The notes under the pieces are model-generated. The model was not told the origin of the DNA, searched no databases, and saw only the letters and a list, made by a program, of their open reading frames with translations. A program made the translations under genes and the position numbers. Shown here in pieces: positions 17,334-25,493 of a stretch of 53,088 bases of DNA (position 1 is the stretch's first letter; each line of letters starts with the position of its first letter). The stretch lies in NCBI GenBank assembly GCA_947302715.1, contig CAMYVY010000015.1:1-53088 (forward strand), in the 5' to 3' direction. Source of the DNA: an uncultured Clostridia bacterium (GTDB taxonomy: Bacteria; Bacillota; Clostridia; Peptostreptococcales; Anaerovoracaceae).

Positions 17334-17486
17334 TAACTGCATAGATGTTTGTGACCGAGACATCCGCAGCGTCGGTTCTTAGTGAGAACGAGGGCAATCA
17401 TTTATGATTGAACGACGTTCGAGCTTAGAACCGCTACGCGAGGACTTAAGCGAGAGCGGTTGAGGGCGCAAATGTCTATGCAGTTA
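17334..17486 (+). ncRNA. Structured leader RNA of unknown class
   Basis: The ends (17334-17353 and 17467-17486) form a 20-bp stem with three G-U pairs and no mismatch. Inside, the strand folds on as a rod: GCG/CGC, CGGTTCT (17372-17378) with AGAACCG (17428-17434), GAACG with CGTTC, and an apical CAATCAT-TT-ATGATTG hairpin. A large asymmetric 3' bulge holds GAGGACTTAAGCGAGA. No terminator follows; an AAGGGG ribosome site comes 5 bases after the closing stem, so it is a cis-acting leader or a processed RNA. Not matched to a family I know. Confidence 0.6.
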
Positions 17487-17504
17487 ATAATAAGGGGTTT
17501 ATCC

Positions 17505-19394
17505 ATGAGGAAAAAAATTATTGCAATAATTGTTATTTTAGCTTTGGTGCTTAGTCTTGCTGGGTGCTCCAAGAAGGAGAATACTAACGATACTTCAGGT
17601 GAGGCAGAGACGGAGGCCGAAGGCGAATCGTCTACTTCTACTGACATTGAGCTTCCTGTAGAGGATGACTCCAATTATGTGGAAGACGAAGCTGTAGTGA
17701 AGGAATTCGCTGAATTCGTGGATGCCCAATATAAAGAATCCATAGAAAGCAGCTATATAACCATGCACATGTTCTATCTTGATCCTGAAGCAGCCGGATT
17801 AAATATGGACAATGTCGCTATTGAATTCGGAGAGGCCTCCACACCGGAAAAGAATGCGGAGGACAGAGCCTATTATCAGGATTTAAAGGCCAAGCTTGAG
17901 AGTTTTGATAGAAGCAAGCTAACCAGGGAGCAGAGAGACGAATACGATGCCCTCGATTGGGAAATCAATATCGTCCTGCAGCTGCTCGATGAGAAATTCG
18001 ATTATTACGAACAGCTCTTCGCTCCTCCTAATAGCTTGGACCAGAACATTATCACATATTTGACTACATTTGAACTGCGAAGCGAGAGGGAAGTTCAGGA
18101 AATAATCACCCTCATTAATTCCTTACCGAAATATGTTGATTCTGCCATCGAGTATGCTAAGATTCAGCAGGAAAAAGAGCTTTTCATGACCGATTTCGAT
18201 ACTGTGATTGCCGCTTGCGACGATGTCCTGAATCTTGGTATGAATAGCTCCGTATTAACAAAACTTCACGAAAAAATAGATGAGCGCGAGGAAATTTCCC
18301 AGGAGAACAGAGAATCATATAAGGCACAAATATCTGAAGCCTTTGAAAAATCGTATCTACCGGTCTTCCAGAGCATCAAGGATGCGATGAACGAAATGAA
18401 GGATGGTTACAACAATACGGAGGGCTACTCTGCATTCCCAAACGGAGCGGATTACTTCGAAGTCATGATGAATTATTCTCTCGGACTAAAGGACGTTTCC
18501 GTGAAGGAAATGAAGTCTTTCCTGGAGGAACGCCAAGAATTACATATGGACGATTTCTATGATTATCTTACCTCACATCCGGAAGCTCTTGCAATTGCAA
18601 CAGGCTTGGAGGACGGAATCGCAGAATCAACCGGTTATACCGACTATCTTGAGATTCTTGAAGAGGTAAAGAGTGTAATGTATAAGGATCATCCGGAGGT
18701 TAAGAATCTGGAATACAATGTTGAACCTGCCGATCCCGAAGAGAAGCTCGACGAAAAGCATGTGGCTGCATACTTCCTGGTACCGCCTCTTGATGGAGAC
18801 CACAAACAGCAGATGAGAATCAATCCAAGCAACGATGATGTCGGAACAATCGATTCCTATATAACCATCACACACGAAGGCTTCCCCGGTCATATGTATC
18901 AGTATGCCTATATGTACGACAATCTTCATTCCGACTACATGAAGACCTTAAGCGTTGACGGAAATGTGGAGGGCTATGCTGTATACGCCGAGTTTGGAGC
19001 CTTGGACTATCTGAACTCAGTACAGGAAGCATCAAAGAAAATATCAATTTTAGATACACAGCTTGGTTACATCACCTATATCTTGGTTGATATCGGTATC
19101 AATTACGAAGGATGGAGCAAAGACGATGCCCTCGATTTCTTCACAGATGCGGGATATGCTTTGGATGAATCAAGCATCAGTGAAATCTATGATTACCTGA
19201 GATGTACTCCCACTTCATATGCACCTTATGGATACGGATACGAATTAATAGCTGTGCTTCGCGAAAAAGCGGAAGAGGAATTGGGCGACAAATTCAACGC
19301 CAAGGAATTCAACACTGCTCTACTAAATGCCGGACCTTCCCCCTACTCTATCGTACAGCATCACATAAGCGAATACATAAACAACGCAAAATAA
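17505..19394 (+). CDS. DUF885-family lipoprotein, putative metallopeptidase
   Basis: 629 residues. A lipoprotein signal peptide ends LSLAGC (Cys21), followed by an acidic Ser/Thr/Glu linker, so it is anchored outside the membrane. The DUF885 core carries THEGFPGHMYQ near residue 456, the HEGxPGH zinc-site signature of this family, and a C-terminal RCTPTSYAPYGYG region. The start at 17505 (AAGGGG 8 bases upstream) gives a proper signal peptide; upstream in-frame codons lie in the leader. It is monocistronic with its own promoter, structured leader and terminator. The family is thought to include peptidases; its substrate is not known. Confidence 0.85.
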   Translation: MRKKIIAIIVILALVLSLAGCSKKENTNDTSGEAETEAEGESSTSTDIELPVEDDSNYVEDEAVVKEFAEFVDAQYKESIESSYITMHMFYLDPEAAGLNMDNVAIEFGEASTPEKNAEDRAYYQDLKAKLESFDRSKLTREQRDEYDALDWEINIVLQLLDEKFDYYEQLFAPPNSLDQNIITYLTTFELRSEREVQEIITLINSLPKYVDSAIEYAKIQQEKELFMTDFDTVIAACDDVLNLGMNSSVLTKLHEKIDEREEISQENRESYKAQISEAFEKSYLPVFQSIKDAMNEMKDGYNNTEGYSAFPNGADYFEVMMNYSLGLKDVSVKEMKSFLEERQELHMDDFYDYLTSHPEALAIATGLEDGIAESTGYTDYLEILEEVKSVMYKDHPEVKNLEYNVEPADPEEKLDEKHVAAYFLVPPLDGDHKQQMRINPSNDDVGTIDSYITITHEGFPGHMYQYAYMYDNLHSDYMKTLSVDGNVEGYAVYAEFGALDYLNSVQEASKKISILDTQLGYITYILVDIGINYEGWSKDDALDFFTDAGYALDESSISEIYDYLRCTPTSYAPYGYGYELIAVLREKAEEELGDKFNAKEFNTALLNAGPSPYSIVQHHISEYINNAK

Positions 19395-19397
19395 AGA

Positions 19398-19428
19398 GAG
19401 GCGGCTCACAAGAGCCGCCTCAAATTTT
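19398..19428. terminator. Bidirectional terminator between DUF885 gene and P-loop gene
   Basis: GAGGCGGCTC (19398-19407) pairs perfectly with GAGCCGCCTC (19412-19421), followed by AAATTTT on the plus strand and CTCTTTATTTT on the minus strand. Confidence 0.85.
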
Positions 19429-19434
19429 AATCAA

Positions 19435-19857
19435 TTAGTTTACGATTTCATATTCACTGAAGTCTACGCCGATCATTTCTTCCTGTTCTGCAGAAAGGCT
19501 TACGACAAAGTCCATTCCGTAGTTCTTGGAGATATTCTTCAATCTCGTCAGGAATTCAGGAAGGTCCCCCAGCGTCACATCAGCATGCTTTAAGATACTG
19601 TCAATGTATATGGTCTCAATATCGTGGTCGGAACTGATAATACCATAGATGAATCCGATATACTCATCGCTGTTTGTAATGTGCTCAAAGTCCTCCATGC
19701 AGACAACTCTGATTCTATATTTCAGATCGTACATGAGGCGGGAGTTCTTGTTGATAAATATTACACTGCCATTACTTCTTTCGATTTCATCATTAGCCAT
19801 CTCAATCATAAGCTTGGTCTTTCCCGTACCCTTATGTCCGATCAATAATTTCACCAT
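19435..19857 (-). CDS. Small P-loop ATP-binding protein of unknown function
   Basis: 140 residues. Walker A GHKGTGKTK (7-15) and a Walker B-like IETIYIDSIL near residue 82. There is room only for a minimal ATPase core, no sensor or DNA-binding domain. GGAGG lies before the ATG. It has its own promoter (TTGAAG-17-TACAAT). Such short stand-alone P-loop proteins are found in clostridia; I do not recognise a function. Confidence 0.75.
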   Translation of the reverse strand: MVKLLIGHKGTGKTKLMIEMANDEIERSNGSVIFINKNSRLMYDLKYRIRVVCMEDFEHITNSDEYIGFIYGIISSDHDIETIYIDSILKHADVTLGDLPEFLTRLKNISKNYGMDFVVSLSAEQEEMIGVDFSEYEIVN

Positions 19858-19900
19858 GGCGAATTTCCTCCGTTTTCTTTTTCAGATTATGATTTTAAAT

Positions 19901-19929
19901 ATTGTATCACATAGAAGGATTTGCTTCAA
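19901..19929 (-). promoter_or_regulatory. Promoter of the small P-loop gene
   Basis: Minus strand TTGAAG (19929-19924), 17 bases, TACAAT (19906-19901). Confidence 0.6.
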
Positions 19930-19949
19930 TGTGAATTTGCGATTATTTT

Positions 19950-19973
19950 CACTAAAAATAGATACCTATCTAT
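19950..19973 (-). terminator. Weak terminator overlapping the rlmN stop codon
   Basis: ATAGAT-AGGT-ATCTAT (19973-19958 on the minus strand) followed by TTTTAG. The hairpin begins inside the last rlmN codons. Confidence 0.4.
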
Positions 19974-21030
19974 GCTTAAGGCGAAGCTGACCGCAAGCCG
20001 CATCAATATCGGATCCAAGCTCGCGTCTTACCGTTGCGGGGATATGATAGCCATCAAGGAGCTTGGCGAATTCCGTCGCTCTCTTTCTGCTGACCGTATC
20101 GAACCCCGTTCCGTTTACCTTGTTAAGCGGTATGATATTCACATGACAGAGCATCCCCTTTAAAAGCTTTGATAGCCTGATTGCATCATCATCGCTGTCG
20201 TTAACACCATTAACCATCGTATATTCGAATGTTATGCGTCTACCCGTTTTATCTGTGTATTTCTTTGCCGCATTTATCAACTCATCCAACGGGTATCTGT
20301 TGTTTATGGGCATCATGGAAGAACGCATCTCGTCCGTCGTCGCATGAAGCGATATGGCCAGATTGGTCTGCGGAAAATCCTCTGCAAAACGTTCGATCCC
20401 CGGGATAACGCCGCATGTCGAAACAGTTATATTTCTCATGCTTATATTAAGTCCTGCAGGATCATGAGCTATACTTAGGAACTTTGCGAGATTATCGTAA
20501 TTATCAAAGGGCTCACCCGTCCCCATGACGACAATGTGTCCTATGCGCCCGTCGTTTCGTATGCTTTGTTCCACCTTTAGGATTTGACCGATCATCTCCC
20601 CCGCAGTCAAATTCCGAGTTAGTCCGTTCATGGTCGAAGCGCAGAATTTGCAGCCCATACGGCAGCCCGCCTGGGAAGATATGCAGATGGAATTACCATA
20701 TTTATACTTCATAAAGACGGACTCAATGGCTTCACCGCCAGAATTATCATCCTTCACATCTACGTTCTTGTTATTTGACCGCATTCCGAAAAGGAATTTC
20801 CTCGTTCCATCGGTCTTTGAAACTTGCATGTCAAGGACCTCCGGAAGCGCTATTTCAACAGTTTCCGAAAGCTTCGTTCTGAGCGCCTTCGGAAGATTCG
20901 CCATCTCATCGAAGGTGCTCACGCCCTTATAAACCCATTCAAAAACCTGGCGCGCCCTGAATTTGGGCTCACCAAGTTCCTGCATCAAAGCCTCCAGTTC
21001 TGAAATTGTGCAATCCAACAGATTAATCAT
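19966..21030 (-). CDS. rlmN: Dual-specificity 23S rRNA/tRNA adenine-C2 methyltransferase RlmN
   Basis: 354 residues. A radical SAM enzyme that methylates C2 of A2503 in 23S rRNA and A37 of some tRNAs. The cluster cysteines are CRMGCKFC (C123, C127, C130); GTGEPFDNYDN and the C-terminal Cys346 (DAACGQL) complete the family pattern. The N-terminal EPKFRARQVFEWVY domain is also typical. It follows ileS on the same strand by 76 bases, with the ileS terminator between them reversed in order (ileS is downstream of its own promoter, upstream of rlmN). Confidence 0.96.
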   Translation of the reverse strand: MINLLDCTISELEALMQELGEPKFRARQVFEWVYKGVSTFDEMANLPKALRTKLSETVEIALPEVLDMQVSKTDGTRKFLFGMRSNNKNVDVKDDNSGGEAIESVFMKYKYGNSICISSQAGCRMGCKFCASTMNGLTRNLTAGEMIGQILKVEQSIRNDGRIGHIVVMGTGEPFDNYDNLAKFLSIAHDPAGLNISMRNITVSTCGVIPGIERFAEDFPQTNLAISLHATTDEMRSSMMPINNRYPLDELINAAKKYTDKTGRRITFEYTMVNGVNDSDDDAIRLSKLLKGMLCHVNIIPLNKVNGTGFDTVSRKRATEFAKLLDGYHIPATVRRELGSDIDAACGQLRLKHR

Positions 21031-21059
21031 ATCAAGTTAAACAGACAAACGGATATCAT

Positions 21060-21098
21060 CAAATATAATCAAAGGGCGGTTTCCTCTCGGAACCGCCC
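21060..21098 (-). terminator. Terminator of ileS
   Basis: GGGCGGTT (minus strand, 21098-21091) pairs with AACCGCCC (21081-21074) and is followed by TTTGATTATATTT. It lies 9 bases after the ileS stop. Confidence 0.75.
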
Positions 21099-21106
21099 GG
21101 TTTCTA

Positions 21107-24100
21107 CTATTTGCGCTGTACCTCGATTCCGGTCTTGTGGCCGTTCAGATCAAAGGCCTCGAGGCCCGAACCGTCTCCAGCATGCTCACCCGGAGTATCA
21201 AAGATATTGTCAGCCAATGTCTCGTCCTTGATATAGTCCTCGTGGATTGAGATTGCATTCATCACAGCTTCATCCGCATCGACATAGATATCGATTCTAT
21301 CCATCATCTCGAAATCCGCCTGCTTACGGAGCTGCTGAACCTTGGAAATAAGCTCTCTTGCAAGTCCCTCGTTCACAAGCTCGTCCGTAAGGGTCGTATC
21401 CAGAATTGTGAATACGTTGTTCTCCATGGCGACAGCAAAGCCTTCCTTTGCGCTGATGCGAACATCGACCAGATTCTTGGTGATTTCCGTATCTTCGCCA
21501 TCCAGATTGAGAACAGCCTTCTCATTCGCTTCGAGTTCTGCGACAAAGGCCTTCGGATCAGCCTTTGACAGAGCTTGACCAAATGCTTTGATCTTACCTC
21601 CGAGTACAGGTCCGGCCTCCTTGAAATTAGGCTTCAGGCTGAAGTCCATATATGTATCGAGGTCGTCAGCAAAGACGACATTCTTTACGTTCAGCTCTTC
21701 CTTGATTAGCGGTACAAGGTCCTCAATTGTATCCTTGTATTTTCCGTCAACCAGGATTTCCGTGAGCGGCTGTCTAACCTTGATTCTCTCCTTCTCACGA
21801 GTTCCTCTGCCCAGGGTAACCATGGTCCTGACAAGGTCCATTCTCTCCTCTACCTGCTCGTCTATCAGGGATAGATCAGCCTCAGGCAGATATGCCGTAT
21901 GAACGCTGTACTCTCCGGTCAGCTTGGTGTAAATCTCGTCCGAGAGGAATGGTGCGAGCGGTGCCATGAGTTCGGAAACTCCGACCAGCACCTCGTAGGT
22001 CGTAGAATATACCGCCTGCTTGTCCAGGGTCATATCGGAGCCATAATAACGACGACGCGCACGACGGATATACCAGTTCGAGAGGTCCTCGCTCACGAAT
22101 TCGGTTAACGCCCTTACCGTCTTCATGTGATCGTACTGATCCATGTATTCACGAACGTCTCTTATCAGCTTGTTGTATTTGGAAATGATCCATCTGTCAA
22201 GTTCAGGTCTCTCTGCATAAGGAACGTCCAAAGCTTTGATGTTCTCGATTCCGATGTTATCCTGCTCGGAATAGAGAACGAAGAAATTATATACGTTCTT
22301 CAGTGTAACAAAGAATTTGCTTACAACATCCTTTAGTCCCTCTTCGTCGAACTTGGTCGGAGTCCACGCAGGAGATACCGAAAGGAGATACCAGCGTGTA
22401 GCGTCTGCTCCGTATTTATCAAAGAGAGCAAACGGGTCTACGGTATTTCCCCTGGACTTACTCATCTTCTTTCCATCCTTGTCGAGGATGAGGTCATTCA
22501 CCAAGACATTCTTGTATGGCGATTGGCCCTTGATGAATGTGGATATGGCCATGAGCGAATAGAACCAACCTCTGGTCTGGTCGATGCCCTCACAGATGAA
22601 GTCTGCAGGGAAGAGCTCTCCGCTATCTACGGCCTCTTTGTTCTCAAACGGATAATGCCACTGAGCAAAAGGCATAGCACCAGAGTCGAACCAGCAGTCC
22701 ATTACCTCGGTGATTCTGGTCATCGGCTTTCCGCATTTCGGACATTTGAGATGAACATCATCCACATAAGGTCTGTGGAGTTCGATGCTCTCGTCTATCG
22801 GCTCTATAGCCTTTTCTACGAGCTCCGCCCTGCTTCCGATGCACTCCTGCTCGCCGCATTCGCAGCGCCAAATAGGAATTGGCGTACCCCAGTAACGAGA
22901 TCTTGAAATCGCCCAATCCTTGACTTCCTCGAGCCAGTTTCCGAAGCGCTTTTCTCCTACGAATTCAGGATACCAGTTTACGCTGTTATTGTTTTCTACG
23001 AGTTGATCCTTTAGGTCGCTCATCTTGATGTACCAGCTCTTGCGAGCATAGTAAACGAGCGGTGTTCCGCAGCGCCAGCAGTGAGGATAATTGTGCTCCA
23101 TCTTTTGCTTGGCAAAGACCTTGTCGCCGAGCCATTTGATGATCTCTACATCAAGACCGTCTTCCATGATGAATCGACCTGCCCATGGAGTTACGGTATA
23201 TTTTCCGGTTTCGTCTACCGGCTGGAATACCGGCAGATCATATTTAACTCCGCAGTTATAGTCGTCTTCACCGAAGGCCGGTGCAGTATGAACGATTCCC
23301 GTACCATCCTCAGCTCCTACATAGTCCATGCACGTTACGAAGAAGGCCTTCACATCGTTACCGAGCGACTCATTCAGGAACGGCATTATCGGTTCATATT
23401 CCATGTATTCGAGATCGCGTCCCTTCATCTCTTCGACGACCTCATAATTACCCTCGCCCAAAACCTTGTCTGCAAGGTTCTTTGCCAGGTAGAAATAATT
23501 GCCCTCATCGTCGCCAGTTAGCATCTTGACCTTGACGTAGTCCATGTCAGGACCAACGGTAAGCGCCGTATTGGATGCCAGCGTCCAGGCGGTTGTCGTC
23601 CATGCGAGGAAGTATTCGTTATCCGTCCCCTTCTTCTTGAATTTAACGGTCAGAGTTATTACCTTTACTTCCTTATAGCCCTGGGCAACCTCATGCGAAG
23701 CGAGACCCGTTCCGCAGCGCGGGCAATATGGAAGAATCTTATGACCTTCGTAGATTAGACCGGCATTGTGGAATTCCTTTAGTATCCACCAGCCGGATTC
23801 GATATAGTTGTTGTCGAGAGTGATATATGGATTATCCAGGTCGACCAAATACGCCATACGCTCGGACATTTCACGCCATTTACTCGTATACTTAAATACG
23901 GATTCACGGCATCTTTCGTTGAATTCCTTGATTCCGTATTTCTCGATGTCCTGCTTGCCGTTCATTCCAAGTGTCTTTTCGACTTCAATTTCTACAGGAA
24001 GTCCATGTGTATCCCATCCGGCCTTTCTATTGACCTGATAGCCCTTCATGGTCCAATAACGACATACGGAATCCTTTAGCGTACGCGCCATGACATGATG

Positions 24101-24265
24101 AATGCCGGGCATTCCATTTGCTGTTGGTGGACCTTCATAGAAAATCCAAGGAGTCCTCCCCTCCCTTGTCTCTACGCACTTTTTTAGCAGGTCTTCTTCC
24201 TTCCATTTTTGCGCCTGCTTGTTTTGGACTTCCGCTACCGGAAGATCAGATAATCTCTCGAACAT
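21107..24265 (-). CDS. ileS: Isoleucyl-tRNA synthetase, type 2 with GXHH signature
   Basis: 1052 residues, the length of IleRS2. The class I signature region reads GPPTANGMPGIHH: at residues 54-57 the motif is Gly-Ile-His-His instead of His-x-Gly-His. KMSKS is intact (600-604). The editing domain, the CPRCGTG and CPKCGKP zinc-like pairs and a long C-terminal domain are present. IleRS2 enzymes resist mupirocin, and those with the swapped GXHH motif have been reported as hyper-resistant. CGGAG lies 6 bases before the ATG; no T-box leader is present. Confidence 0.96.
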   Translation of the reverse strand: MFERLSDLPVAEVQNKQAQKWKEEDLLKKCVETREGRTPWIFYEGPPTANGMPGIHHVMARTLKDSVCRYWTMKGYQVNRKAGWDTHGLPVEIEVEKTLGMNGKQDIEKYGIKEFNERCRESVFKYTSKWREMSERMAYLVDLDNPYITLDNNYIESGWWILKEFHNAGLIYEGHKILPYCPRCGTGLASHEVAQGYKEVKVITLTVKFKKKGTDNEYFLAWTTTAWTLASNTALTVGPDMDYVKVKMLTGDDEGNYFYLAKNLADKVLGEGNYEVVEEMKGRDLEYMEYEPIMPFLNESLGNDVKAFFVTCMDYVGAEDGTGIVHTAPAFGEDDYNCGVKYDLPVFQPVDETGKYTVTPWAGRFIMEDGLDVEIIKWLGDKVFAKQKMEHNYPHCWRCGTPLVYYARKSWYIKMSDLKDQLVENNNSVNWYPEFVGEKRFGNWLEEVKDWAISRSRYWGTPIPIWRCECGEQECIGSRAELVEKAIEPIDESIELHRPYVDDVHLKCPKCGKPMTRITEVMDCWFDSGAMPFAQWHYPFENKEAVDSGELFPADFICEGIDQTRGWFYSLMAISTFIKGQSPYKNVLVNDLILDKDGKKMSKSRGNTVDPFALFDKYGADATRWYLLSVSPAWTPTKFDEEGLKDVVSKFFVTLKNVYNFFVLYSEQDNIGIENIKALDVPYAERPELDRWIISKYNKLIRDVREYMDQYDHMKTVRALTEFVSEDLSNWYIRRARRRYYGSDMTLDKQAVYSTTYEVLVGVSELMAPLAPFLSDEIYTKLTGEYSVHTAYLPEADLSLIDEQVEERMDLVRTMVTLGRGTREKERIKVRQPLTEILVDGKYKDTIEDLVPLIKEELNVKNVVFADDLDTYMDFSLKPNFKEAGPVLGGKIKAFGQALSKADPKAFVAELEANEKAVLNLDGEDTEITKNLVDVRISAKEGFAVAMENNVFTILDTTLTDELVNEGLARELISKVQQLRKQADFEMMDRIDIYVDADEAVMNAISIHEDYIKDETLADNIFDTPGEHAGDGSGLEAFDLNGHKTGIEVQRK

Positions 24266-24364
24266 AATTTCTCCGTATTTTTAATAATATAAAACTATAT
24301 CTTAACAAAAACATAAATGACCAAATATTAGTTTAAGCAGTAATTATTACTACTCAACCTATAG

Positions 24365-24393
24365 ATTTTATCACTTGTACAAGTATTTTTCAA
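24365..24393 (-). promoter_or_regulatory. Promoter of ileS with palindrome in the spacer
   Basis: Minus strand TTGAAA (24393-24388), 17 bases, TAAAAT (24370-24365). The spacer contains the palindrome ACTTGTACAAGT. The 93-nt leader carries an AGTAGTAA/TTACTGCT hairpin (24336-24354). Confidence 0.55.
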
Positions 24394-24404
24394 TGATTTA
24401 AGGC

Positions 24405-24800
24405 TCATTTATTATTCAAAATATCGCAAAACTCCGAAACAGTCACTATCAAATCATCCTTCGGGTAATGTCTGCTGTTTCCAGTTATAAGCGGACAATT
24501 CATAAACTTAGCCACTTCATAAAAGGGTCTATCGTCTTCATCCGGCAGCTTTACATTTAGAATTGGTAATGGAACAACTGACAACCCACCCCCAATCAGG
24601 GAAACAAGGAAGTCCTCAACTAGTTCAATATCGAATTTAAATTTTTCTCTGCACAAAACCTCTTGGTATTCATCTATAATTCTCTGGTCGTAGGCCACCT
24701 GAATTGTATTGGATATTATTTGATTTATTATGGTGTGGGGCTTGCTATCTTTACTCCAAAAGCCTGATACAATAACATTGGTATCAATAACCGCTATCAT
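24405..24800 (-). CDS. PIN-domain toxin (COG1569-like)
   Basis: 131 residues. The PIN fold is shown by AVIDTNVIVSGF (first metal-binding Asp6), a middle DEYQEVL, LPDEDDRPFYEVA and PLITGNSRHY (fourth acidic site). PIN toxins are metal-dependent RNases that block translation when free. Its ATG overlaps the antitoxin stop (ATGA, 24797-24800), the usual coupling of type II pairs. Very AT-rich surroundings suggest acquisition. Confidence 0.85.
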   Translation of the reverse strand: MIAVIDTNVIVSGFWSKDSKPHTIINQIISNTIQVAYDQRIIDEYQEVLCREKFKFDIELVEDFLVSLIGGGLSVVPLPILNVKLPDEDDRPFYEVAKFMNCPLITGNSRHYPKDDLIVTVSEFCDILNNK

Positions 24801-25147
24801 TTGGTATCCGCCCCTTTCTTCAACGGTCTCTCTTTTGCCTGCTCATTCCCTCTTTCTTTTTTTAGGTACTCCCTGCGCTCCATCCTCGCCGCTTTGATTT
24901 CGGCATCAATTTCTTCATCTGTCATATAACCTTCTGCAGCGGCAATTGCACGCATTTTGTTAACTGCCATCATTGTCTTCGCTTGAATAAATGCTTTCAT
25001 AAACTCTTCGGGATCTTTATCCGTCACATCGAAAAGCAGTAATGATGGTTTTCCGTTATTGGTGACCATTGCATTTCCATAAGTTTTGACCTCTTCACAT
25101 ACCATTTTGGTGTCATTGCTCAATTCTCGCATAGAATAATACTTCAT
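24797..25147 (-). CDS. Phd/YefM-like antitoxin
   Basis: 116 residues. The N-terminal about 50 residues (YSMRELSNDTKMVCEEVKTYG...VTNNGKPSLLLFD) follow the Phd/YefM DNA-binding pattern; the charged C-terminal tail (RMERREYLKKERGNEQAKERP) would wrap the toxin. It is longer than most Phd proteins, with an extra helical segment at 58-90. The ribosome site before the ATG is weak (AAAGATGAT); a strong GGAGGAG lies about 30 bases upstream without a start codon in reach. Confidence 0.8.
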   Translation of the reverse strand: MKYYSMRELSNDTKMVCEEVKTYGNAMVTNNGKPSLLLFDVTDKDPEEFMKAFIQAKTMMAVNKMRAIAAAEGYMTDEEIDAEIKAARMERREYLKKERGNEQAKERPLKKGADTK

Positions 25148-25192
25148 ATCATCTTTGATCGAATGATTACCTCGACTCTCCTCCTACAATCG

Positions 25193-25250
25193 ATTATACA
25201 ATTATATATACAATTGTCAATACAATCATCAATACAACTATATATAATTG
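25193..25250 (-). promoter_or_regulatory. Promoter-operator of the toxin-antitoxin pair
   Basis: Minus strand TTGACA (25220-25215), 16 bases, TATAAT (25198-25193). A perfect 12-bp inverted repeat CAATTATATATA (25199-25210) / TATATATAATTG (25239-25250) places one arm exactly in the spacer and the other upstream. TCAATACAA repeats lie between. This is the expected layout for autorepression by the antitoxin. Confidence 0.7.
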
Positions 25251-25251
25251 C

Positions 25252-25297
25252 GAGTATAGATGCAGTATAGGTGCAGTATATATGCAAGTATATATAC
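25252..25297. repeat. Four 11-13 bp tandem repeats upstream of the toxin-antitoxin promoter
   Basis: GAGTATAGATG, CAGTATAGGTG, CAGTATATATG and CAAGTATATATAC follow one another with an 11-base period. They sit between the antitoxin operator and the rubrerythrin promoter. Confidence 0.75.
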
Positions 25298-25333
25298 CAT
25301 ATATTATTTAGTAAAGACGAGAAACAAAAAAAC

Positions 25334-25383
25334 GATAATAATTATCATTTTTATGTTTACAATTCTTTTTCCTGTGGTAAAAT
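25334..25383 (+). promoter_or_regulatory. Rubrerythrin promoter with Fur/PerR-like palindrome
   Basis: TTTACA (25356-25361), 16 bases, TAAAAT (25378-25383). Ten bases upstream is GATAATAATTATC (25334-25346), resembling Fur/PerR boxes. PerR control of rubrerythrin is known in clostridia; here it is inferred. Confidence 0.6.
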
Positions 25384-25399
25384 ATTTTTAGTGCAAATG

Positions 25400-25437
25400 A
25401 AATAATCTTCACCAATTCATTTGGGTGATGATTATTT
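25400..25437 (+). promoter_or_regulatory. Stable hairpin in the rubrerythrin leader
   Basis: AAATAATC-T-TCACC (25400-25413) pairs with GGTGA-T-GATTATTT (25424-25437), 13 pairs with one T-T mismatch. No U-tract follows, so a stabilising 5' stem near the transcript start is likelier than a terminator. Confidence 0.6.
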
Positions 25438-25493
25438 GCAAGATAATTAAAAGTTATTAATTAAATGCAAAATGAAATAGGAGGAAACGAATT

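Noticed and set aside
17254..17401. N-terminal extension of the NUDIX ORF
   Set aside because: It would cross the divergent promoter and the structured leader, and has no family similarity before residue 50 of the extended ORF.
17334..17486. 6S RNA as identity of the structured leader
   Set aside because: Shape is similar but no 3' terminator follows and the sequence leads straight into a ribosome site; not assigned.
24266..24404. T-box before ileS
   Set aside because: The 93-nt leader is too short and lacks the conserved T-box sequence.
25252..25297. CRISPR-like array
   Set aside because: Repeats are 11 bp and contiguous, without spacers; no cas genes in the window.
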